A stretch of 39,855 nucleotides of DNA from an uncultured Clostridia bacterium (GTDB taxonomy: Bacteria; Bacillota; Clostridia; Oscillospirales; Ruminococcaceae): contig CANSRB010000010.1 in assembly GCA_947649285.1 (NCBI GenBank), positions 1 through 39,855 on the forward strand, written 5' to 3'. Both the position numbers and the translations under genes were made by a program. The notes beneath the pieces are model-generated. The model saw only the letters and a list, made by a program, of their open reading frames with translations. It was not told the DNA's origin and did no database searches. Position 1 is the first letter of the stretch; the number at the start of each line of letters is the position of its first letter. Positions 1 through 7,152 of this stretch are shown here, one piece after another.

Positions 1-190
1 AGTTGAAACACATCAAAAGAATCATTTTGATTCTTTTGATGCCTGCGGCGGAGAACCACATCGCAGGAGGTCGCAGAAGCGGCCTTGGTTTGGACTTCAT
101 AGTCAACATAGGTGTGCGGAGCACACAGCCAGCGGCTATACCCGCTGGCTGAAAAAACGCAAATTGCGTTTTTTCAAATGTGTTGATTAT
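1..190 (+). repeat. Multi-hairpin element, copy A (six tandem hairpins plus core-to-3'-end helix)
   Basis: Hairpins 11-24/28-41, 42-47/62-67, 69-74/79-84, 112-117/121-126, 127-135/142-150, 151-160/166-175; core 85-110 (ttggtttggacttcatagtcaacata) can pair with 179-190. Core nearly identical to copy B at 9355-9379. Confidence 0.8.
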
Positions 191-213
191 ATAGGCAAAG
201 AAAGGAGGACTCT

Positions 214-978
214 ATGGAATACCGCATCCAGCAGCTGTCCAAATTGGCAGGCGTCAGTACCCGGACCCTTCGCTATTATGATGAGATTGGACTGCTTTCG
301 CCCAGCCGGGTCAGTGAATCCGGATACCGCTATTATGGGGATGCCGAAGTCAACCTGCTCCAGCAGATTTTGTTCTACCGGGAACGAAGGCTGAGCTTGG
401 ATATCATCGCCCAAATCCTCCACCAGCCGGATTTCAATGTAGAACAGGCGCTGAAAGAGCATCTGGAAGCGCTTTCTGCCGAGCAGCGGCGGCTTTCTGC
501 CCTGATCCGGACCGTCCGGCAAACCCTGGCCCATTTGAAAGGAGAATCCCTTATGAACGATCAACAGAAATTTGAAGCCTTTAAGCAAGAAACCATTCAG
601 AGACAAGAAAATCAATACGGTGCGGAAGCCCGGCAAAAATATGGCGACGCCGCAGTAGATACTGCAAATCAATGCTTCCTGGACCTGTCCGAGGCTGATT
701 ACCAGGCCTATCAGGAAATTGAGCGCACGCTTTTCAGCCGCCTGGAGGAAGCTGTCCGCGCCGGGAAATCCCCCCAGTCGGAAACCGGAAAAGAAATCCT
801 GCTCCTGCACCGGAAATGGCTGTCTTTTACCTGGAAATCCTATTCCCCACAGGCTCACCGCGGCCTGGCGGCGATGTATCAGGCTGATGAACGCTTCCGG
901 GATTATTATGACCGGAACCTTCCCGGCTGTACGGAATTCCTCTGTGCCGCTGTCCGTCACTGGGCAGATTCCGTATAG
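214..978 (+). CDS. MerR-family transcriptional regulator with TipAS-like C-terminal domain
   Basis: N-terminus YRIQQLSKLAGVSTRTLRYYDEIGLLSPSRVSESGYRYY is a typical MerR HTH; C-terminal helical region resembles TipAS; RBS aaaggagg upstream. Confidence 0.88.
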   Translation: MEYRIQQLSKLAGVSTRTLRYYDEIGLLSPSRVSESGYRYYGDAEVNLLQQILFYRERRLSLDIIAQILHQPDFNVEQALKEHLEALSAEQRRLSALIRTVRQTLAHLKGESLMNDQQKFEAFKQETIQRQENQYGAEARQKYGDAAVDTANQCFLDLSEADYQAYQEIERTLFSRLEEAVRAGKSPQSETGKEILLLHRKWLSFTWKSYSPQAHRGLAAMYQADERFRDYYDRNLPGCTEFLCAAVRHWADSV

Positions 979-1049
979 CGCAATCCTATCCCAAACAGCT
1001 CTCCGGGTTACAAGGTTAAGGCTTTTCCGCTTTCCTATTAAAGCAGCCG

Positions 1050-1245
1050 CCGAGCTGTCGAGACGCTCCTCCAGCGTTAGACCGGGGCGGCCCGGAGCAG
1101 GGAGGCCTCCCTGCTATCCGCCATGTGGGGGTTCCCAGAAGGGCCCTATCCTAGATGGCTTTCTTTTTCCTCTTTTCTTTGAGCACTCAAAGAAAAGAGG
1201 GCGGGGACGGAGTCCTGCACTCGGATCGCAGCCGGTCTTTGAGCA
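1050..1245. repeat. Hairpin-rich noncoding element with TTTCTTTG..CAAAGAAA core (family 2, copy 1)
   Basis: Perfect palindrome agcagggaggcctccctgct 1096-1115; hairpin cctcttttctttgag/ctcaaagaaaagagg 1169-1200; flanking ggcgggg..cggag shared with 32140-32215. Confidence 0.6.
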
Positions 1246-1296
1246 TTTCAGTATACCGCCTTTTATGATACGTCCCTGGCCGCCGATCTTTTTTTC

Positions 1297-1325
1297 TTTA
1301 CAATCCGACGATTTTGGGATATAAT
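1297..1325 (+). promoter_or_regulatory. Sigma-A-type promoter for the F420-ligase-family gene
   Basis: TTTACA (1297-1302), 17 nt spacer, TATAAT (1320-1325). Confidence 0.7.
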
Positions 1326-1432
1326 AACAATGCTAGTGAAGGCCGCCTTACCGGAATCGTCCGGCGGTGGAATTGTTATCTTGAGTGGGCCCTTCACGCC
1401 GTTCCACTCCCCCAGAAAGGAATCTGAATACT

Positions 1433-2623
1433 ATGGAAAGAAAAGTTGGCACCATTGTACGCGGCGTTCGCGCCCCTATTATCCGTAAAGGGGACGACCT
1501 CAGTGAAATCGTCGTAAACTCTGTGCTGGAAGCACAGGAATCGGAAGGCTTTGCTCCAGGGGAAAAGGATGTAATCGCCGTAACAGAAGCAGTTGTTGCG
1601 CGCGCACAGGGGAACTACGCCTCTGTAGACGACATTGCCGCAGATGTTGCAGCGAAATTCGGAGAAGAAACAGTCGGTGTGATTTTCCCAATCCTCAGCC
1701 GCAACCGCTTTGCCATCTGTTTGCGCGGAATCGCCAAAGGGCTGAAAAAAATCGTCCTGATGCTTTCCTATCCTTCGGACGAAGTGGGCAACCACCTGAT
1801 CGATCTGGAAAGATTGGATGAAAAAGGGATCAATCCTTATACGGATGTTTTAACCGAAGCGCGTTACCGTGAATTATTCGGCGTGATCCTGCACCCCTTC
1901 ACCGGTGTAGATTATGTCGCTTATTATAAAAACCTGATTAAAGAAATGGGGGCAGAAGTCGAGATCATTTTCTCCAACAACTGTCGCACGATTCTGAACT
2001 ATACGCCAAACGTCATCCACTGTGATATCCATACCCGGCAGCGTACCAAGCGGATTCTCCAATCCGCCGGAGCCGCCAAGGTTTACGGGCTGGATGAAAT
2101 CCTGACCGCCCCGATTAACGACAGCGGCTACAATGAAAATTACGGTTTGCTGGGTTCCAACAAGGCGACCGAAAACAGCGTAAAGCTCTTCCCCCGTGAC
2201 TGTATGCCCTTTGTTGAATCCGTCCAAGCGAAGATGCTGGAACGCACCGGGAAAAAAGTCGAAGTCATGGTCTATGGCGACGGAGCATTCAAAGATCCGG
2301 TCGGGAAGATCTGGGAGCTTGCAGACCCGGTGGTTTCTCCGGCTTACACCTCCGGACTGGAAGGGACTCCGAACGAAATCAAGCTGAAATACCTGGCGGA
2401 CAACAATTTTGCCGACCTCTCCGGCGACGCGCTCAAAGAAGCCATCTCGGATTACATCCGGCGGAAGGGAGATAACCTGGTGGGCCAAATGGAGGCCCAG
2501 GGAACCACTCCCCGCCGCTTGACCGACTTGATCGGCTCGCTTTGCGACCTGACCTCCGGCAGCGGCGACAAAGGCACCCCGATTGTCTACATTCAGAATT
2601 ACTTTGACAACTACGCAAAATAA
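1433..2623 (+). CDS. Coenzyme F420-0:L-glutamate ligase-family protein (CofE-like)
   Basis: MERKVGTIVRGVRAPIIRKGDDLSEIVVNSV... family-like sequence; ATG 1433 preceded by agaaagg; the ORF-track start at 1385 is an upstream extension. Confidence 0.75.
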   Translation: MERKVGTIVRGVRAPIIRKGDDLSEIVVNSVLEAQESEGFAPGEKDVIAVTEAVVARAQGNYASVDDIAADVAAKFGEETVGVIFPILSRNRFAICLRGIAKGLKKIVLMLSYPSDEVGNHLIDLERLDEKGINPYTDVLTEARYRELFGVILHPFTGVDYVAYYKNLIKEMGAEVEIIFSNNCRTILNYTPNVIHCDIHTRQRTKRILQSAGAAKVYGLDEILTAPINDSGYNENYGLLGSNKATENSVKLFPRDCMPFVESVQAKMLERTGKKVEVMVYGDGAFKDPVGKIWELADPVVSPAYTSGLEGTPNEIKLKYLADNNFADLSGDALKEAISDYIRRKGDNLVGQMEAQGTTPRRLTDLIGSLCDLTSGSGDKGTPIVYIQNYFDNYAK

Positions 2624-2665
2624 AAAAGACCCGCCCTTTGAGGCACATACGATCAGGAAAACAAT

Positions 2666-2703
2666 ACCCGCCGAGAGGAAGCTTCCCTTCGGCGGGTTGT
2701 TTT
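2666..2703 (+). terminator. Rho-independent terminator
   Basis: acccgccga..tcggcgggt stem followed by tgtttt. Confidence 0.85.
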
Positions 2704-2736
2704 AACAACAAATCAGGGTTTATGGAGAAAGACAAC

Positions 2737-3342
2737 ATGAACAGGATCATACCAAGGATTGGCTCAGCGATCGTTACAGCGGCGGTAATTCTTTTTGCGG
2801 TCTGTTTGATCGCAGACTTTCTTTTCGGCTCTTACTTCGTCTGTATGTTTCTGCCTATTGGTTACATCATGATGGCAGCAGGGCTGCATAATGAAAGTAA
2901 TAAAAACCGGCGTGTGGCTGCCAATACCGGGATGGCCTTTGCAGTCGTTTATGCCGTATTGATTTTTCTTGTATATTTCGCGCAGACAACAAGCGTCCGC
3001 TTCGGCGGATTGAGCGAACAGGCGCAGGCCATTCTGGATTTTCAAAGAGGAGGGCTCCTGTTCAACTATGATTTGCTGGGGTATGGGATGATGGCTCTTT
3101 CCACCTTTTTCATGGGCCTGTCTGTCCAAGCAGACAGCAAAGCGGACAAGTGGATGAAAGCTCTCCTGATGATCCATGGCGTTTTCTTTTTCGGCTGCTT
3201 TATCCTGCCCATGACAGGCGTGTTCACCAGTATGTCAGATGGAGGAACAAACACCGGAGGCATCGCCGCGCTTGTTGCATGGTGTGTTTACTTTCTTCCC
3301 ATTGGAATACTGGCCTATAAGCATTTTGGGAAAGGAAACTGA
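2737..3342 (+). CDS. Multi-spanning membrane protein of unknown function
   Basis: Several hydrophobic segments; ATG 2737 has ggagaaag upstream (alternative ATG 2722). Confidence 0.6.
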   Translation: MNRIIPRIGSAIVTAAVILFAVCLIADFLFGSYFVCMFLPIGYIMMAAGLHNESNKNRRVAANTGMAFAVVYAVLIFLVYFAQTTSVRFGGLSEQAQAILDFQRGGLLFNYDLLGYGMMALSTFFMGLSVQADSKADKWMKALLMIHGVFFFGCFILPMTGVFTSMSDGGTNTGGIAALVAWCVYFLPIGILAYKHFGKGN

Positions 3343-3409
3343 CTATTTTCAGTTTGTGGGTCTTCCCCACGGATACTTTCTTGGAAAGTGTCGTTATACA
3401 GAAATCAAA

Positions 3410-3450
3410 AGAGCAGGGCAAACCACCGCGGTCTGTCCTGCTCTTTTACT
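3410..3450. terminator. Hairpin terminator, possibly bidirectional
   Basis: agagcagg..cctgctct with flanking A and T runs (aaaagagcaggg...cctgctctttta). Confidence 0.75.
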
Positions 3451-3497
3451 TTATATAGTCCTACCCTTTGGGTAAATTTTTTCCTGAAGGGCGTCGG

Positions 3498-3676
3498 TTT
3501 TCCACAATCCTGCTCCTCTGCTGGGGAAAACCTGCTCCAAGGCTCTTTTAGATTATACGAAAGGTAATTTTTCAGTTTTCCACGTTTTCCACAATCGGAT
3601 TGTTGAAAACGTGGAAAACCGGGCCTATTTTTCAGATTTTCATGGGAAACTCCCGTTGAAAACCCGAGTTTTCCAC
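3498..3676. promoter_or_regulatory. Cluster of TTTTCCAC (DnaA-box-like) motifs including a near-perfect ~45 bp palindrome
   Basis: TTTTCCAC at 3498, 3576, 3585, 3669 and reverse at 3611-3618; palindrome 3575-3619 gttttccacgttttccacaatcggattgttgaaaacgtggaaaac. Confidence 0.55.
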
Positions 3677-3697
3677 CATTTCGTGACGATTGTTTCT

Positions 3698-4120
3698 TTA
3701 TTTCGACAAAACTTTACCCTTTGTAAAGGCCTTCCCCTCTACCTGCATCCGGATAAGACGGGTTAAAAAACAAATCGGCATGGATAATAAAAACCACAAT
3801 CCGGTATACGGAAGGCAGATCTGCCCCCATAAATTCAACGGCATTTTCGAATAATCCCAGACCTGCCAATGCAGCCCTAAATTGACAATGCACCCCACGA
3901 CCAGCTCCGCCGCTGTAATCAGCAAAGAGCCATTTAAGCATTTCCGCCAAAGCGGGGCCGACTCATAACGCCGGTTCAAAAAATAGAGGGCGGAAAAACA
4001 AAATCCGCCGGTTACGGCCATCGTCCAATGAGTAAATCCCCGCCACAATATTTCAAGCAGGCTGTATCCAATCGAACCAATCAAAAACAGCCTGGTTTCC
4101 AACCATAATTTTTGTTTCAT
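3698..4120 (-). CDS. Putative ABC-transporter type IV/CmpB-like small membrane protein
   Basis: MKQKLWLETRLFLIGSIGYSLLEILWRGFTHWTMAVTGGFCF...; ATG at 4120. The longer ORF (to 4339) runs into a palindromic repeat and is not used. Confidence 0.65.
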   Translation of the reverse strand: MKQKLWLETRLFLIGSIGYSLLEILWRGFTHWTMAVTGGFCFSALYFLNRRYESAPLWRKCLNGSLLITAAELVVGCIVNLGLHWQVWDYSKMPLNLWGQICLPYTGLWFLLSMPICFLTRLIRMQVEGKAFTKGKVLSK

Positions 4121-4141
4121 CTTGCACGCTCCCCGTTTTCT

Positions 4142-4309
4142 CTTAGAACCTGTATGTATAGCCGGGGATGCCGGATGACGGAGGGATTTTCCTGGCAGAC
4201 AAGGCGATTTTTTGCAGGCATATTGGCGTATGGCAAGAAAAATGAACGCAGTATACCAGGAAAAGGCCCGGTTAGACGGTGTTTTCCGGTTGTACATATA
4301 GGTTCTTAG
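4142..4309. repeat. ~168 bp near-palindromic (MITE-like) element
   Basis: ttagaacctgtatgtatagccgg at the 5' end; reverse complement of the 3' end is taagaacctatatgtacaaccgg; similarity continues through ttttcctgg to a central hairpin (cata..tatg). Confidence 0.75.
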
Positions 4310-4469
4310 GCTTAGTTTGCTCCGGGAAGCTTCAATCATAGCTGGAAAATTACGCCCGATTTCTTGTGGAAAATTCAGTCATTGAGGATAAAAAAGAAGA
4401 TACGGCTATTTACCGCATCTTCTTAAAGAAACAATCCGTATTTGTTATTCAATTTTATACAAAAAGTAT

Positions 4470-5714
4470 TTACTTGCAGCGGTAGGCTTCCATCAAATGA
4501 AGCATTTTATGATCGACATTGGCGTCCACCCGAACCCCTTCGGGCAGATATTCCTCCGAAAAGATCTTTCCCTGCCGCCGGATCCGATCCAGCAAGGGCC
4601 CTTCCGCATACGGGATACAGAGGGTCAGCCGGCAAATAGAGCTGCTCAGCACTTCCGCCATCATCTCCAGTAGCTGATCTACCCCGCGGTTCTCTTTGGC
4701 TGAAATCAAAACGGCCCGCGGATTCCGCGGCTGTTCCAGATCCTCTGAAAGCAAGTCTGCTTTGTTGTAAACCGTAATCGTAGGAATTTCTCCACAGCCT
4801 AATTCGTTCAGCAGATCCTGTGTAACTTCCAGCTGCTCATCTACTGTATCGGAAGAAATATCGCAGACATTCAGGATCAGATCAGCATTCGCTGCTTCCT
4901 CCAGGGTTGATTTGAACGCCTGGATCAGTTGGTGCGGCAGGCGACGTAGCAGGCCGACTGTATCGACCAGAATGGCGGTTTGCCCATCCGGCAGGCTGAT
5001 TTCCCGTGCTGTTGGATCCAGGGTCGCAAAAAGCTGATTTTTCGCCAATACGCCGGCATCCGTCAGCAGGTTCAGCAGGGTGGATTTTCCTACGTTGGTA
5101 TATCCTACAATTGCCACGGTCAACAAATCATTTTTCTGACGGCGTTCCCGCATTCGCGCCCGACGTTCTTCCAGCCCCCGCAGCTCCTGCTCCAGGCTTT
5201 CAATCCGACGGCGAATATGCCGCCGGTCCGATTCCAGCTTGGTTTCGCCAGGGCCCCGGGTACCAATCCCGCCGCCTAACCGGGAGAGCACCTTGCCCAT
5301 CCCTAACAAACGGGGCAGCAGATATTTCTGCTGAGCCAGTTCTACCTGCAATTTACCCTCATTGGAGCGGGCACGCTGAGCAAAAATATCCAGGATCAGC
5401 ATGGTGCGGTCGATGACATCTACCCCGGTGTATTCCTCGATATTGCGGAGCTGGGCGCCGCTCAGCTCGTCATCCACGACCAACAGGTCGATCTCATGCA
5501 GGGAAACAAATTCTTTTACTTCTTGTAGTTTTCCTTTTCCAATATACGTTGCGTTATTGACAGTCGGCAGCTTTTGCAGCATTTTTCCGATCACTTCTGC
5601 CCCGGCTGTTTCTGCCAGTTCCTCTAATTCATCCAAGGAAACCTCGGCATCATATTTTCCATAATCCGCGCCAATCAGCAAGGCGCGCTGTTTTTTTTCC
5701 TGTGTTTCAATCAT
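4470..5714 (-). CDS. hflX: GTPase HflX
   Basis: GGGIGTRGPGETKLESDRR, VGYTNVGKSTLLN, DTVGLLRRLPHQLIQAFKSTLEE; ATG 5714 with gggaggt RBS. Confidence 0.95.
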   Translation of the reverse strand: MIETQEKKQRALLIGADYGKYDAEVSLDELEELAETAGAEVIGKMLQKLPTVNNATYIGKGKLQEVKEFVSLHEIDLLVVDDELSGAQLRNIEEYTGVDVIDRTMLILDIFAQRARSNEGKLQVELAQQKYLLPRLLGMGKVLSRLGGGIGTRGPGETKLESDRRHIRRRIESLEQELRGLEERRARMRERRQKNDLLTVAIVGYTNVGKSTLLNLLTDAGVLAKNQLFATLDPTAREISLPDGQTAILVDTVGLLRRLPHQLIQAFKSTLEEAANADLILNVCDISSDTVDEQLEVTQDLLNELGCGEIPTITVYNKADLLSEDLEQPRNPRAVLISAKENRGVDQLLEMMAEVLSSSICRLTLCIPYAEGPLLDRIRRQGKIFSEEYLPEGVRVDANVDHKMLHLMEAYRCK

Positions 5715-5926
5715 AAACCGAAACCTCCCATCGCATTCCGCGGACAACCGCGCTGCACATGAACCAATGAGAGCTGCTTTTACCCGAGAAAATCCCAAAA
5801 GGGACAATAAAAGCCACATGGGCGGCCGACGCCCCCTGAAGGAAAAAAGCGTGTGCGCCTCTCCTGCTCCTTCAGGTGTGAACAAAAAAGTGGGGTGAGA
5901 TTGCCCCGCTCTTTTGCGCTGACTGT

Positions 5927-5955
5927 ATTATAGCACAGGATTTTCTAAATGTAAA
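5927..5955 (-). promoter_or_regulatory. Sigma-A-type promoter for hflX
   Basis: Minus strand TTTACA, 17 nt, TATAAT; predicts a ~200 nt leader before the hflX ATG. Confidence 0.7.
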
Positions 5956-6008
5956 GTAAAACTCTATACAGGTCTGAAATCCTGTTTTTATGGGGATTCC
6001 CGCCCACT

Positions 6009-6284
6009 TCAAACCAGCACGGCCGCCGCCAGCAGGGCGACTCCCGGCAATCCAAGCACAGCGGATACGGCAATCGTAAACAGGTTCCAGCTGATCTCAT
6101 ATCCCGCCGCTGAAAGCGCCATCTGAACCGGAAATAAAGCCGCTACACCGGAAATCCCGCCTAAAAACAGCTTCCCGATGGGATGCTTCCCTTTTGAATA
6201 AATCATTACCAATATTATAAATAATAAAATGATCCCGCCTGCCAACAGGCCCTCCTCAATCGGGATCTGCGCCCACCATTCCAT
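6009..6284 (-). CDS. bofA: Pro-sigmaK processing inhibitor BofA-family protein
   Basis: Small two-segment membrane protein with HPIGKL and GLPGVALL motifs; adjacent to the DUF2508 gene as in Bacillus yaaL-bofA. Confidence 0.75.
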   Translation of the reverse strand: MEWWAQIPIEEGLLAGGIILLFIILVMIYSKGKHPIGKLFLGGISGVAALFPVQMALSAAGYEISWNLFTIAVSAVLGLPGVALLAAAVLV

Positions 6285-6350
6285 CTGTCTTCCTCCAATT
6301 CTGTGCTGAACAAATACGATTTCCTAATACTCCTATTATAAGAATTTGTA

Positions 6351-6617
6351 TCAGAAAGCACGCAGCCGTTCCTTTTTGGCTTCCTTGAGAAGGTAGGAAT
6401 ATTTCCGTTCCAAGGCATCTACCTCCAAAATGGCTACTTCGATCAAATCGAAATTAGTTTCCAGATCGAACCGCTGCCGAGCATTCTCCAACAGCCGGTG
6501 GGTTTCCTGAAGTTCATCCATCAAACGCTGATGTACAGGATTGATCTGCTCCTTCTCCCGAGTCTTTATAAACGGCAGCTTTTCAACCTGCTGTAAGATT
6601 CCTTCCATTGCCAGCAT
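6351..6617 (-). CDS. yaaL: YaaL/DUF2508-family protein
   Basis: 88 aa; NPVHQRLMDELQETHRLLENARQRFDLETNFDLIEVAILEVDALERKYSYLLKEAK. Confidence 0.72.
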   Translation of the reverse strand: MLAMEGILQQVEKLPFIKTREKEQINPVHQRLMDELQETHRLLENARQRFDLETNFDLIEVAILEVDALERKYSYLLKEAKKERLRAF

Positions 6618-6777
6618 TGCGTCACCCTCCTCGGTAATACTTATGCTGTATTATTGGAAAATAATGCTGGTTTATTCAAAAGCCCGCCAGCTTTTTCCCG
6701 TTTTATTTTTTCCCATTCCGCATAGACTACAATTAGAAGCCCATCCAAAACCGAACCACAGAGCGGAGGAACAAGCC

Positions 6778-6948
6778 ATGATCTTATATTCCCATATTGA
6801 GGAACGCTACTGCCCCCATTGCCGGGAAAATGTCGGGGTAGAATATGTACACAAACAGGACGGAACCGTAACATCCCGCTGTTTAAGCCGGACCTGCCAG
6901 GAAGAATTTCCGGAAGAAGGATGCCGCTATAATACCGCAGAAGGCTAA
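6778..6948 (+). CDS. Small Cys-rich (possible zinc-ribbon) protein
   Basis: 56 aa MILYSHIEERYCPHCRENVGVEYVHKQDGTVTSRCLSRTCQEEFPEEGCRYNTAEG; RBS gcggagg before ATG 6778. Confidence 0.55.
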   Translation: MILYSHIEERYCPHCRENVGVEYVHKQDGTVTSRCLSRTCQEEFPEEGCRYNTAEG

Positions 6949-6960
6949 TCCGTTCTTCCA

Positions 6961-7117
6961 CGATAATACTATTGATTAAAATCTTATTATCGCGATGTGA
7001 TCGCCGCCGTGCCTGCGGCGCACCAGGAAAAGTATGGACAACATTCTTGGCGGCTGTGCCGCCGGACCGCATTCTGCGGCTCAATAAAACGACTGCATCG
7101 CTTTATTGAGAATTTGT
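6961..7117 (+). repeat. Multi-hairpin element, copy C (same 3+core+3 architecture, different core sequence)
   Basis: Hairpins 6961-6968/6985-6992, 6992-6996/7000-7004, 7005-7009/7016-7020, 7049-7054/7058-7063, 7067-7071/7075-7079, 7080-7088/7102-7110; core acaa-c-attct (7038-7047) can pair with agaatttgt (7109-7117). Confidence 0.6.
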
Positions 7118-7120
7118 ATA

Positions 7121-7152
7121 AAAACAGCCGGGGAATTTCCCCGGCTGTTTTT
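7121..7152 (-). terminator. Rho-independent terminator downstream of the thioesterase
   Basis: Perfect stem aaaacagccggggaa/ttccccggctgtttt with flanking A/T runs. Confidence 0.85.

Noticed and set aside
1-190. CRISPR array or tandem-repeat interpretation of the multi-hairpin element
   Set aside because: Hairpin arms are all different, with no constant repeat/spacer unit and no cas genes in the window.
187-960. 257-aa antisense ORF opposite the MerR gene
   Set aside because: Overlaps a confident MerR coding sequence and has no recognisable motif.
719-1324. 201-aa ORF running from the MerR gene into the downstream repeat
   Set aside because: Out of frame with MerR and continuing through hairpin repeats; low-complexity Arg/Pro/Ser-rich translation.
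1324-1379. ataacaat/attgttat inverted repeat as an outer RNA stem of the F420-ligase leader
   Set aside because: The 5' arm overlaps the -10 box (TATAAT 1320-1325) and is probably not transcribed.
4112-4309. 65-aa plus-strand ORF inside the palindromic element
   Set aside because: Its similarity to the minus-strand translation is explained by the palindrome; no coding evidence.
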